This document shows positions 10,331-21,697 of a DNA stretch of 64,000 nt, in pieces. The stretch's first letter is position 1, and every line of letters starts with the position of its first letter. Made by a program: the position numbers and the translations under genes. This stretch comes from Hemicordylus capensis (lineage: Eukaryota > Chordata > Lepidosauria > Squamata > Cordylidae). The stretch spans positions 365,044,687 through 365,108,686 of the forward strand of contig NC_069658.1 of NCBI RefSeq assembly GCF_027244095.1, read 5' to 3'. Below the pieces are notes generated by a model, which was not told the origin of the DNA, did no database searches, and worked only from the letters and a program-made list of their open reading frames with translations.

Positions 10331-11590
10331 TGGCGTGGAAGAATATTTTTTGCTGCCCCTTTTATAGGAAGCGGCGGCGGGGAGGTGGGAGAAGGAAGGA
10401 CTTCTGTGGATAGAAGGCAGTCATGCCAGGTTGAGAGTCTTCTAGGTTAGCGTTCCTGCCCTGAGGCTGTAATGCGTCATGGCTTGCCTTGAGCTCTCTT
10501 GCTTCCTCCTGGTTTTGTTTGCTTTAATGCCACTCCCTCTCACTCCTTTGGCACTTCCTGCTGCTACTCAAAACCTGCTATCAGGGCTGCCAGCTAAGGA
10601 CATGTAGAACTGCTTGGTGTTATGATAAGGCATTTTCTTGATAGCTTTGTATAGGATGAATAATAGCCTGCCAAGCAGGCTTGGAGTGAAAAGGCTCTCC
10701 CCTCCCTCCCTCCCTCCCACTCATCTGACAGAGTTCAGCAAGAGCAGACTTGCCTTCTACTCCCCCCATGAAAGGCAATGGAGCACTCTCTACAGAGCAA
10801 ATAATTGACTCTTCATGTTTGACCTTAAGCAGTTAATGCAGATGTTATGTTCTGCCCAAAAGTTTTATTTCCTCTGTTTTGGGGGTGGTGCTACCAGAGA
10901 AGAAAGGTAGCATACAGAGGTTTCTCAGACTGTTGCTGTTCTCCTGGCCCAAATATGGTCACACTTGACCACCACCCTCAGAAGATGAGTATGAATGCAG
11001 ACAGCTTGCACACTAAGCAGTCGCTGAGCAAGAGTGATAAACTCCAAAAGGCTGCAGCACCAGGTTGGGAGTGGGGCGGGCGGCAGGGGGGAGAGACTTG
11101 AGCCCACTCTGCACCTGTGTTTTGAAACTCATTTCTCCTGTCTCTCAGTTAACCTCTTCTGGCACATGCCAAGACAATTCCCCTCTGCTAAACTCTTGAA
11201 CAAGTAAGCATCATGGCAGCTAAAGAGTGGAACCAGCAGTGGCTGTGAATTCATGGCAGCTTAAGGTTAAATAAGGCAATTGCATAGGTCTTCTTAGTAT
11301 GGACCCTGAAGCACTAACATGGGGCAAAAAAAACCCAGACACACCACTTATGAGAAGGTTGCTTGTGTCTATGAGGTGTTACCAGGATATCAGAGGAGGA
11401 TGAATTGTGCCTCTGACAAACACATGTGTGCATGCATGTAAGCTTGCCTCATGCAGGCAGGAGCAGGAACAAGTAGTGAGTGGGAGGGACTTGGCTAACT
11501 AGAACTGGCAGGAGGCAGAAGATAGGGAGGAAAGAGCAATGCTGTGTCCCAAAAGAACCTGAAGCAGGACTAAGAGGAGATCTGCTCTTT
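10331..11590. other. Spacer between PCYOX1L and IL17B, nothing recognised
   Basis: No exon, RNA gene or well-defined repeat found. It must hold the 3' UTR and poly(A) site of IL17B (minus strand), but I could not choose a signal with confidence. Confidence 0.35.
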
Positions 11591-11592
11591 CT

Positions 11593-11839
11593 TCAGAAGA
11601 TGCAAGTGCAACCCACAGCAATAGTCTCCATAACCATCTTGTACTCTTTGTGGCACCTTTTTTTCTTCCTGTGAGGCTTGCCAGGTTCACACAGCAGACG
11701 GCGCACTGGGATTTTGCTGTAGATGGGAATGCTGACCATGGTGCGGTCTTCTTGCATGGTGAAGGGATTGATGCATCCTGCACACAGGCAGTGGGCCTCT
11801 GGAATGTCAACGGGAAGACGTGCTGCATCATGGTTTATC
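11593..11839 (-). CDS. IL17B: IL17B last exon: cystine-knot core and stop
   Basis: Acceptor gttcag|GATAAACC; TGA at 11593-11595. Encodes the most conserved half of the cytokine: PVDIPEAHCLCAGC, NPFTMQEDRTMVSIPI, VPVRR-like KIPVRRLLC and METIAVGCTCIF. The linker before METIAV is lysine-rich (HRKKKRCHKEYK) and longer than I recall in human. Confidence 0.95.
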
Positions 11840-14686
11840 CTGAACAAAAACATGCTTTATCGGAACATGCACGCTAATTTAGATGACATGTGAGAATTGG
11901 GAGTGACAGGTCACAGCCATACATGGAAGTGCTCAGTGCAATTGGCTCATTGTTGCACCTTCCAATACATGGAATATTATGGAGTGGGATGGATCCTTGT
12001 GAGCCATATCAAGTCCAACCCCTGCTTAATGCAGGAAACCTGCAGCTAGCAAATCTCCAACCGATGGCTGTCTAACCGCTACTTGAAGGTCTCCAGCAAG
12101 GGAGAGTTCCTCCACCCCTATGACTGGTTTCATTGTCAAACTGCTCTTACCTTTTAAGATGTTTCTCTTAATGCTCAGCCAACATCTGCCCTCCTGCAAC
12201 AAGCCTGTTAGATATAGTCCCTCTGCCCTCTGGGGCAGCAAGCTCATGTTCAGCTTGCATTCCAAGATCCTCTTTGCATGAAGAGAGCCTATCCCGCATC
12301 CTATAACTGTGCATTTGATTTTGTGTGTTGACCTAAATGCGGAACTTCCTCTTTGTCAAATTTCCTTTTGTTAGTTTCAGCCCACTTTTCCGTTCTGTCA
12401 ATATCATTTTGAATTTTATTCTCGACTCCTAAGAGGCTACCTATCCCTCCCCCTTTTGTGATATCTGCAAATTTGATGCAGATTCCTCCCACCCCTTATC
12501 CAAGGTCATTGATAAAAATGTTAAAGAATACCGGGCCCAGGACAATGTCCTGTGGCACCCCACTCAAAACTTCCCTCCAGTTTGGTGAGTCACTTGTGAG
12601 CACTCTTTGAGTATGGTTTTCCAACCAGTTGTGAATCCTTAAGAAAGTGGTATTATCTAGTCTGCATTTGACCAGTTTGCTGACCGAAATATCTTGAGGA
12701 ACTTTGCCCAATGCTTTGCTGAAATCAAAATAAATTACTTCCACAGTATTCCCAGAACCCACTAAGCTAGTAACCCAACAAAACAGAGAGATATGAGAGT
12801 CTGGCAGATTCAAGTTGGCTTCTACTGATCACATTGGTATCATGTGGATTTATTTTATCTTTAACAGGTAAAACCATCTGTAAGCATCTTGACAGTTTTA
12901 TTTGTTCTAGTAATCTTCACTAGTGTCAAAGCAGGACTCATCAGTCATAGTTCCCAGGCTCTTCCTTCCCCCCACCTTTTGAAGTCTGGGCGAACACTAG
13001 TCCATCTACAGTCTTGTGGCACCTCTACCATTCTCTAGGGTTGTCAAAGATGCTGGAACAAGTTCTTAGTCCCCTAGGATTCATCCAAACCTGCAGACCT
13101 CACTGAAATACCCCAGGCCCTAGAAACCAGGTCTGACCCAGTTCCATTTCTGACTCCAGCAGACTCTTATATATCTCAATCCACTCCAGCAACAACCAGA
13201 GTGAGGCATGTATGTGGGGAAGGGATGCAGCACCAAACCCATCACTGAAACCTGGATTTTTATTTCCGCACGCAGCCAGGCTGCAACAGCATTCACTTTG
13301 GGACACTTTGGGAAATCTGTTTTATCGTTTCCCCCATTTATAGGTTAGCCCTTTAATTAAAAAGGGCTAAAAGGTTTGGGAGAAGTTCCCTGAATAAAAT
13401 AGTGCCATGTGAGCATGGGGTGGGAGGATCTATTGCCAACATCTCAGTGTGTCATGTGAACACTGCAGCCCATGCTACGCTTGGTGCAGCTGTTGTCCCT
13501 TGCTAACTGGGCAACTTTTTAATGTTGTTGTTCTTTTTATTTAGCAAGTGGAGAGTAACTGGCCCTATCCATCCCCAACACAGCACCCCTCCAGTGACTG
13601 TTGCTGGTGTCTATCTTGTGGTTTCTTTTTAGACTGTAAGCCCTTTGGGGACAGGGATCCATCTTATCTTATTTATTTATTATTTCTCTATGTAAACCAC
13701 TTTGGAAACTTTTGTTGAAAAGCAGTATATAAATATGTTGTTATCCCTTTTGGCTAACAGCAAAGGCTAATATGAGCTCTGATGTTCAGAAAATATGTGA
13801 GCCTTTCTACATGGTCATATTTTCAGTAGATTAAATGAACATTTGCTATAGTCTAAAATGTCTTCCCCACAAGGTTGTGCTTCTGTTGCAGGCACATTGT
13901 ATTATCCCAGCACTGGGTGTGCTATATTTTATACCTGGGGGAAATGACATGCAGTCGATAAGCAGAGCTGTTGGTATCACATGTGCCCTGTGGAATGTGG
14001 CTGTGTGTGCCTTATGGACACTCACTGGACATTGCCTGTGACAGTTTTAGTAATGAATAACAATAACATTGGAGGTTGCCCCTCCACTTCTGCTTTAGTA
14101 CTTTTAATGTTATTGCCTTTGTGGCTTGGTGATCCTTATGGGGCAAAGCCAGCACTGTGTGGTGGTGGTGTTTTTTAAGCAAAAAGTTGAAAGAGAAGTT
14201 AATCTACCTTCCCACCCACCCCCTCCCCATAGGGGCAGGTTATGACATTATTCATTTTGGATAATGGATTGCTCGAGCATCACGATGAAGGGGGAAAAGG
14301 AGCTGGGTGCCCCTTTTTTAGTCTCACTGACTGACTGACTGTGGACATGCTGTATCTCACCTGTAGTCCCAAGGAGACAAACTCCTCTTGTTGGACATCC
14401 AGAGTCGCAGGTTGACCTGGCACTTGCTGTCCAGTGGCTCAGAGCTGTTTTGCAGCTGGTTCACCATCTCTTTAATGCTCTGCTCATAATCTGCCACAAG
14501 GGTGTAGTCTGTGGAGGCCCCAGGATTGACTCTCAGCACTGGGTCGGGTGAGGATTCCTGAGCCCTCAAACGTTGCTCCTTGATCTTCGCTGACCCTCTC
14601 CTTTTTCCTTTTGTGCCTTTGCTTTGCTCTTTTGTTTCTATCATGGCATATAAGTTGAAGGAAATGTAGAGAGCACAGAAAACCAT
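11593..14686 (-). CDS. IL17B: Interleukin-17B, last two coding exons (5' end not found)
   Basis: Minus-strand gene: exon at 14361-14686, a 2.5-kb intron, last exon 11593-11839. Together they read 190 residues (human IL17B is 180). IL-17B is a secreted cystine-knot cytokine that signals through IL17RB. Diagnostic matches to the human protein as I know it: CQVNLRLWMSNKRSLSPW, INHDAARLPVDIPEAHCLC, GCINPFTMQEDRTMVS and METIAVGCTCIF at the C-terminus. An Arg codon is split AG|G across the intron. The cysteines CQVNL, CLCAGC, LLCEP, RCHK and CTC fit the IL-17 fold, and NSS is a sequon. Human IL17B has a short first coding exon; no counterpart was recognised upstream, where a copia fossil lies. The frame also has an ATG immediately after the 14361-14686 acceptor, which could serve as start. 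Confidence 0.93.
11990..13170 (-). mobile_element. CR1-clade LINE fragment in the IL17B intron
   Basis: Read on the minus strand: reverse transcriptase pieces VIYFDFSKALGKVPQD, SGVPQDIVLGPVFFNIFINDL, IKFADITK (CR1 has KFADDTK) and TEKWAETNKRKFD, then 3' UTR sequence ending near 12000. The conserved YFDFSKAFDKVPH and GVPQGSVLGP boxes are altered and the frame is lost in several places. Upstream sequence at 12840-13170 looks like the same element. Dead copy; edges approximate. Confidence 0.8.
13498..13745 (+). repeat. SINE-like repeat family A, copy 1
   Basis: Carries ttgctaactgggcaac, ctggccctatccatccccaacacagca, then agactgtaagccctttgggga and a 3' end ccactttggaaacttttgttgaaaagcagtatataaat. 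The same string of blocks recurs at 24832 (minus), 25139, 41044/42411, 49843 and 55452. No clear pol III boxes; the 3' end looks LINE-like. Evidence wording keeps to blocks of the shared sequence. Lies in the IL17B intron. Confidence 0.7.
13746..14360. other. IL17B intron, nothing recognised
   Basis: No further repeat or exon identified; a short ctgactgactgactg run is at 14328-14341. Confidence 0.35.
14361..14686 (-). CDS. IL17B: IL17B penultimate coding exon
   Basis: Begins right after a cttcccag acceptor with ATGGTTTTC and ends TACAG|GTGAGA. Encodes a hydrophobic stretch (VFCALYISFNLYAMI, probably the signal core), a basic linker rich in K, R and Q, and the first part of the IL-17 domain (DYEQSIKEMVNQLQNSSE, CQVNLRLWMSNKRSLSPW). 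If an upstream exon supplies the start codon, the reading frame enters at phase 0. Confidence 0.92.
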
Positions 14687-15156
14687 CTGGGAAGGAAGGA
14701 AGGAAGACAGGCAGCAACCTGATTACTTTCACAGTGTAGCAAGTTGTCATAGATACTCCTACTTGATCCCTTCTAGGAAGCTGGGATAAAGATGAAGGGA
14801 GAAGGCAGTACACTGCAGTTGCTGGAGTAACCAGGAATAGAGGAGGCAGAGAGTAAGTTGGGGTTTGAGCAGAATGACTGTCGGCATCTGGTAGGCTACT
14901 AGTGAAGTTATTGGCCAGAAAGTTAGAGAGGAATTGTCAGATATTTGAAGAGAAATGATGGTCATGGGAGAACACCTCATTTTACTGCATGACCAGAATT
15001 GTACAGGTCCAATCAGAATTTAACTTCTCAGTTGCTTAGCAGAAATCTGGAGATGCAAAATCAGGGAGGGGCTCTTGCAGTTAGTGCACATATGCCATCA
15101 GTCATGTGACATGCATACGCACCGTGACACACACATGCACTGAGCTATCATATAAA
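14687..15156. other. IL17B intron or upstream region
   Basis: Pyrimidine tract of the IL17B acceptor (ggaaggaaggaagg on the plus strand) at the left, then no recognised feature up to the copia fossil. The missing IL17B first exon could lie here or beyond the fossil; none was identified. Confidence 0.35.
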
Positions 15157-15364
15157 AGCAGTGGATATATTGTATATACATGCTCTTTGTTCTTTCCACT
15201 CATATATTGTATCATGTAAATCTGTGTATAGGCTTGTGGTAGAGTTAGAATGTTCATGTCAGTCATCACTTCTGTAGACAGATTTTTCAGTTTGTTTTAC
15301 CTTACTGGATGCTTGAGAAAGTTTTTTTTTCTGTCGGGATGATACTTCACTCAGAGTAGGACAG

Positions 15365-16370
15365 TTTGTTTGTTTGTTTGTTTGTTTGTTTATCAAATTT
15401 ATACCCTGCCCAAACTTATGTCTCTGGGCAGCTAACAACAATTAAAATGCATATAAAAGTTTAAACAGTTCAACTTATAACACATATAAAAATTAAAACA
15501 ATACAATAATTTAAAAACCATAAAATTAATAAACAGTAATTTTGAATTAAAAACCTGAGAAGGCCTGGGTAAAAAAAAAGGGTTTTCAAATGTTTTTTTA
15601 AAAATAGCCAGAGATGGGGAGGATCGTAACTCAGCAGGGAGCACATTCCACAATCTCGGAGCAGCAACCAAGAAGTACCGTCTCTGTGTGACCACCAAAC
15701 AAGTTGGCGGTAACTGAAGACGGACCTCCTCAGTTGACCTCAATGGGCAGTGGGGTTTATAGCGAAGAAGACGCTCTCTTAAATACCCAGGACCTAAGCC
15801 GTTTAGGGCTTTAACTAGTGCTATAACTAGCACTTTGTATTTTGCCCGGAAACCTATCGGCAGCCAGTGTAACTCCATCAGCAAAGGAGTAATGTGGTCT
15901 CTCCAAGATGATCCAGAGACCAACCTGGCTGCCGCATTCTGAACTAACTGAAGTTTCCAAACTACATACAAAGGCAGCCCCATGTAGAGCACATTACAGA
16001 AGTCAAGTCTGGAGGTTGCCAACAAATGTACCACTGTTTTGAGGTCATTGATCTCGAGAAGTGGATGCAGCTGGCGTATCAGCCAAAGCTGATAGACAGC
16101 ACCCCTGGCCACCGCCTCAACCTGAGAAACCAAGGAGCGGGGTGGATCCAAGAGTACTCCCAGACTGTGGACCTGTTCCTTTTGGGGAAGTGTGACCCCA
16201 TCCAGAACAGGTAGATCAAAATCATCTCTGGAGTTCTGACCCCACACAATAAGTACCCCCGTCTTAACTGGATTCAGCTTCTGTTTATTCTCCCTCATCC
16301 AGCCCATTACTGCTTCCTGGAAGGCATTTAGGGAGGATATGCCAGCTCCTGAAGAAGCTGACATGGAGAA
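15365..16370 (-). mobile_element. L2-clade LINE, 3' half, inserted in the copia 5' LTR
   Basis: Minus-strand frame of 310 codons (15432-16364) with L2 reverse-transcriptase C-terminal blocks: VMGWMRENKQKLNP, HSLGVLLDP, SRLDFCNVLYMGLP, LQLVQNAAARLVSG, LHWLPIGFRAKYKVL and FLVAAPRLWNVLP. The 3' UTR ends ggcagggtataaattt followed by a (aaac)n tail at 15365-15392. 5'-truncated, as usual for LINEs. The LTR sequence resumes exactly at gtttatgattt after 16370. It is younger than the copia element. Confidence 0.88.
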
Positions 16371-17520
16371 GTTTATGATTTGGCAATAGTTAAGTAATAA
16401 AAAGCCTCAATTTTTGCTCTGTTACATGGGATTATGGGCCCAGATTGCTGGAAATAACAAAATAGGCAGTAAAAAGTTTATGAACAAGAAATGGCTACTT
16501 TCGGGTCTGCAAAGGTGCATCCAGTTGTAGAGATGCTGAGTGATACTGACTATGGAAGCTGGGCATTTAATGATGTGGCTAAATACTCTTGAATTGTCCT
16601 CTGTACTGGAAGAACAGAGATGATTAGAGAGTGGAAGAAAGCAGCAGGCATGGGATGCTGCAAATATGCAGGCCATGGGGCATGCCTCCTTAACTGTAAG
16701 TGATAAATTGATATATCATGTAGAAGATAAGAAAACCACAAGAGAAATGTGGGAGAGATTGAAGGAGGATTTTCAATAGAAATCTATGACCAGTCATGTC
16801 GCTCTCATGCTAAAGTTGTGCAACAAAAGATTAAAAGGAGGAGAAAAAGTACAGGAGCACATAGGCTCTTTCTTGGGAGTGTTGAAAGTATTATACCAAA
16901 ATTGGGCTTTTGCTAAATACTTTGCCTAAGCATTATGAATTTATTACTAACTTCCTACAAATAAAGGAGTATGTGACTTTAGGTTTTGTACAATAACATT
17001 GTTTGGAGTTTGATCTGAGACAACAAACAGAAAGGGAAGAAACAGTCCAAAATGATGACTCATAAACTTACTAATGGCAGGTAACATTTTGTTTGTGGAA
17101 GTACTTCACATTTAAAGAGTATACATCCTAACAAAGAACAAAAAAGCACTTTCCAAGAGAGGAAGAAAGGCAGATTTTTAATAAACAGACTTCTGCATGT
17201 AAACATAAAAGTAAAGGGGAAAGTTGTGAATCACAGAAAGGTGTATACTGCAAGAGTATTTGCAGAATTAATACAAACCAAAGTAAAAACAAAAATTTGT
17301 AGACAGTGGAGCAACTTCAAATTTATTTACCAATCTACTGGATTTATCAGAAACTGAGGAAGTAACTAATATGAGTGATAAAGCTGAAATATTCTTGGCA
17401 ATTCTGCAGTCAAATTCTGCAGAAGGAAAAGGCACAGTTTTTCTAAAATGTAATGTTGGAGCAGGTGAAATAAATGAAGCATTCCAGATGCCTGTTATGT
17501 GCCATGTTTGCAAAATAGTT

Positions 17521-17772
17521 AAGGTAAAGTGTGCTGTCGAGTCAATGTTGACTCCAGGCGACCACAGAGCCTTGTGGTTGTCTTTGGTGGAATACAGGAG
17601 GGGTTTGCCATTGCCATCTCCCGCGCAGCATGAGATGATGCCTTTCAGCATCTTCCTATATCACTGCTGCCCGCTATAGGTGCTTCCCATAGTCTGGGAA
17701 ATATACCAGCAGGGATTCAAACAGGCAACCCCTGGCTTGCTACTCAAGTCATTTCCCCGCTGCGCATATTTT
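17521..17772 (-). repeat. Sauria-type SINE, minus strand, inside the copia fossil
   Basis: On the minus strand: a tRNA-like head with cagcggggaaatgacttg and B-box-like tgtttgaatccctgctgg, then cactgctgcccg-type middle sequence (aggaagatgctgaaaggcatc), cctcctgtattccaccaaag, ccacaaggctctgtggtcgcc, and a 3' end cgacagcacactttacctta. This agrees with my memory of the squamate Sauria SINE, whose 3' end is shared with Bov-B LINEs. Nearly full length. Confidence 0.7.
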
Positions 17773-18164
17773 ACTGAGTGTGAAAACAGCTACAAAAAGA
17801 GACTGCAGAATTATTTTTTGAATAAATCATTGTGTTTAAAGTAGGAAAGTTAGAACTATGTTAAAAGACGATGAGCTTTATGAGTTTGATTATAGAAGAG
17901 AGTTGGCAAATGTAGCAAGTGACCTTATGGCATTGTCAGGTGGATAATAGAAGTAAAGATAGCATCTTCAAGGTGCAAAAGGAGCAATTGTTGAGAAAGA
18001 TAAAAATAAAAACATGCAAGTTTGAAAAAAGGTTCATTGAGTGTATTAAAGCAAAGGCAAGAAATACATACTCTTCAAACATGGAAATTCAGTCTAGTGA
18101 GGTCTTGGACTTAATCCATAGTGATGTTTGTGGTGTTTTCCAGTGAAACCACCAGGGAGAAATC

Positions 18165-18197
18165 CGTGTGTGTGTGTGTGTGTGCGCGCGCGCGCGC
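18165..18197. repeat. Alternating purine-pyrimidine tract (TG)n(CG)n
   Basis: 33 bp of strictly alternating bases: (gt)n then (gc)n. Such tracts are prone to Z-DNA. It lies within the integrase part of the copia fossil and looks like a later microsatellite expansion. Confidence 0.8.
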
Positions 18198-20235
18198 TTG
18201 TGTACTGAAGGAGAAAAGTAAGGTATTGATGAAACTCAGAGAGTATATGAGCAGAGTCACTAACAGATTTGGGAAGAAACCTAAGACTTTGTGTACTGAC
18301 AATGGTGGTGAATATGGCAGAAATGACGTTGAGCAGTATTTAAAGGAATGGGGAATTAAGCATGAAAGAATCAATCCCTATTGTATCCCATGATACAATA
18401 TATGAGTGGAATGAAATGGAGTAGCTCAGAGAAAAAATAGGACTTGAAATGTGCAGAAGCATGCTACGATGCAGGACTAGAGAATAAGTACTAGGGGAAG
18501 CAATTAAGACAACTTATCTACAAAAGGTATTACTTACTAAAACCAAATAGTTAACTCCTTTTGAATTGTGGAATGGGAGAAAACCCAGTTTAAAGCACAT
18601 CAAAGTGTTTGGAAGTAAAGTGCACACATGCATCCCTAAGGAGCAGAGGGGGAAATTGGACTCTAGGTGAGGAAGCAATTTTTGTGAGATATGAATCAGA
18701 CAGTAAAAATTATAGAATACTCAATCCCGCTACAGTCTGCAGACACTATCAAGTTGTGTAGTGTTGCTTACTTTGAGAAACAGAAATCTAATGTCAATAC
18801 AATGTCTAATTGTGACTTAGTTTTTCCAACAGGTGAAGAAGCTGAATAATAATCATCAATTGACATTGCAGAGAGATCTGATCAAGAAGGGGTGACTGAA
18901 CCACAATTAGGAGTAAGCTGTTCAAACAAGATTAATAAAGAGATTCCACCTAAAAGATTTTATTTTTTAGGCAAAAGAGAAGAAAACACTTGAATCCATA
19001 GACTGGCATAAAATAAAAGGAATACCTGATTCGGATACACATAAGTGGATACAGACTGCTAAGGAAAAGATTGGTTCACTTCATAAGAACAAGACATGAA
19101 CACTTATAAAGTTTCCAGAAATCAGGCTATAGGATGGCAGTTGAGTTTATAAATTAACTTTCACCGGATGTCATGAAAATGCAAATGTTGTTATGGGGTA
19201 ACTCTGTACTCCACATTGGTCAGCCTTGGCAACCATGGCAGAGAGTTACACAGAAGTATTTACTGTTAAGGGTGCATCCATTACTCCTCTTCCTCCTGTT
19301 CTCTTGCTTGGTCTTCACACCTACTTGTTTTTCTGTCCTTGCTGGTAGGAAAGGGGCATTATAGGCAATGATGTCCAGCTGACATGGAACATTTTATTCT
19401 GAAAGGTCAAAAGTGCAATGACTTGGCATTCTTGAGACAGGAGGTCAAGAAGAGACTCCTTCCTCTTGAGAACAGGTAATAATGACTTTTTCCTGTGTCC
19501 AGGGTGACACAGGAGTAAGATAATATTGTTAGGTGTTAAGGGGTAGTCATTGCTAGGTGAGATTGTTCCAAGTTGCCAATATGGTGAATTTTGAATGCAG
19601 CCTGACCAATAGGTCACCTACAAAGCATATTGAGGGCAGTCATTGCTAGGTGCCAAGAGGTAAAAAAGCTGAACATTTTTGCAAATTTACCATTATGTTG
19701 AACTTTGAATGTGTTGGGAATTCTCTCTGGTAGGAGAAACCCATTTTCATTATAGCAGAGTGCACAGAGACACAACACAGCAGAATGTAGTTAAGGCATG
19801 CGTGTATGCTGAGAGTAAAGTAACTTGGAGCCAGTTCATAGTTTCAAATCAATATATATGGCATTTATTAGAGAACTCCATTCTAGATAGGAAAGTGAGG
19901 AGTTAGGATCTCTAATCTATCTATCTAGCTGGATGCAGATGGATTCTGCATCTTCTCTGCACAGAGGGGAGAGGAGCTTGCATGTTGCAATGTAGAAGGA
20001 ACAGGAAGAGAAGAGGGAGAGGAAGTGCAAAGCAGGAAGGAAGTTAGTTAGTCCCTGAGAGTAGCAATCTACATTCCAAAGGGATAGTGTCAGAGCAGTA
20101 GAGAAGGGATGACCAATGTCTTGACCCTCTAGACTCACTAGAGGACAGACTCACTAGTCTGTCCTCCACTGTCTTTTTGAGACAAGAGACAGCACAAAGT
20201 CCTTCACTTCAAACAGAATGCACCCTAACCTATAA

Positions 20236-20412
20236 GTCAACCCCTGCTGGCTCCGTCATGGAGCCGGCAGTCACGTGGGTGGCCGATCTGGCAGCCCACG
20301 GCTGTAATTGTGATCATCTGCAGGGAGAGCAGGCTAAGTCAGCTCTCCCCGCAAATCCCCTTGAGGCGGGTCTCACTGATTGTGAGATTCACCTCCATAT
20401 TTCTCGAAGATA
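20236..20412 (+). repeat. GC-rich hairpin repeat, family B, copy 1
   Basis: Shares ctggctccgtcatggagccgg, cgtgggtggccg, a hairpin gggagagcaggctaag-t-cagctctccccgc and ctcactgattgtgagat with the copy at 25930-26262. Several self-complementary pieces in a row. Inserted within the 3' part of the copia fossil; a family-A tail follows at 20512-20575. Confidence 0.55.
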
Positions 20413-21008
20413 GTGTTTTGCAAGTCAACTAACTTAAGGGTATGACAGTACCTCAATGGAGCATGCTTGTACCGCAGGAGGATTTTTTTTTATCATGGAG
20501 GTAAAACCATTTTTTGATGTAAACTGCTTTGGAAACTTTTGTTGAAAAGTGGTATATAAATATTTTTTGTTGTTGTTTTCTTTACTGGGGTGTCACTGAC
20601 AATGTTCTTAATGGACACAATTTTAGAATTAAGAACTAACAATTAATGTTTTGAGCCTGTAGGAATACAGATATTCCTCATGACAGCCGGTGAGGGTTAA
20701 GGAATAAGTCAATGAGAAGGGGAATGTTGGGATTTATGTGCATATACATTGTCTTGGTTCTTCCCACTAATATATTATATACATATCTGTGTATAGGCTT
20801 GTTGTGATAGAGTTTAGAATATCTGTGTCAGCCATCTGTTCTGAAGACTGGTCAGTTTGTTTTTCTTATTGGATACTTGAGACTGTTGTTTTTCTTAGGA
20901 TGATTTCATTCCAAATAAGACTGTTGTTTATGATTTGGTATTAGTTAAGTAATAAACCTTAGTAACTGTGTTCAATGAACTTAACAAGCCTCAGTTCCTG
21001 CTGTTACA

Positions 21009-21689
21009 CTCCGCTAGTGCTACACTAATTGTGGTGCATCATGATGCTCTTCTCAATAAGAAAATCAGTGAATGCACTGATCCAAATGAAAAGTGGTCAT
21101 TACTATTTTACAGGTGCATTTGGCAAGGCTGATCATGTGAAGATAAGCCAAGCCAGCATGCCCAGAGTAGAGTCCAAACCTTTTCCTTTTTAGTATGGTG
21201 ACTGCCATCCAATTCCAGGCTATCTCTCAGGTTCTCTGCCAGCCTAGACAGACTGGATAAGGATACCAGTTTCTACAAAGCATGTGGAAATGAAGAAACA
21301 AGCAAGCAATAATTCTTTGGCATTTTATAGATGCTCAAGAGGGTCTTTGTCCTTAGTTCCTAGGTTTCCTTGGAATGCCCACAAACACACACACACCTTG
21401 AGGGACATCAGGAAAGGAAGGTATGATGATCTAGGAAGGGATCCTGTGGTGAATGAAAACTTCCTTTCTGCTAGCTTGCATTCCAGCCATAACTGCCTCT
21501 TTGGAGGAAGAAGCAAGATAGCCCTATAGTGAGACAGATGCTCATGGGGGCAAAAGCGGAGAGAGAAGAGCTGGGTGAGCTAAACACCCTTGCAGAAGAC
21601 CTTTGCTGGTACATATTGCTTTCTTGGGGGTGATGGTATTCCCACTGCCCCCCCCCATACCACACTGACCCAAGAAGAAGGGAAGCCAG
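21009..21689. other. Intergenic, nothing recognised
   Basis: Flank of the copia fossil up to the hAT element at 21698. No exon or repeat family identified, apart from a short acac microsatellite near 21383. Confidence 0.35.
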
Positions 21690-21697
21690 GTTTTATT

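Larger units (their letters stand above)
15157..21008 (+). mobile_element. Ty1/copia LTR retrotransposon, broken fossil
   Basis: 3' LTR 20725-21008 runs TGTTGGGATTT ... CTGTTACA and is preceded by a purine tract (gagaagggga). The diverged 5' LTR lies in two pieces, 15157-15364 and 16371-16426, split by an L2 LINE. Parts in copia order: gag-like sequence about 16430-17250, protease near 17290-17515 (FVDSGATSNLFTN), integrase about 17880-18480 (LDLIHSDVCG, TDNGGEY, NPYCIP-type ending) and the beginning of reverse transcriptase about 18990-19120. Most of RT/RNase H is not recognisable and 19150-20700 holds unrelated repeats. A Sauria-type SINE sits at 17521-17772. It carries many breaks and cannot be active. 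The LTRs differ visibly, so it is old. No target duplication was found. Confidence 0.85.
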
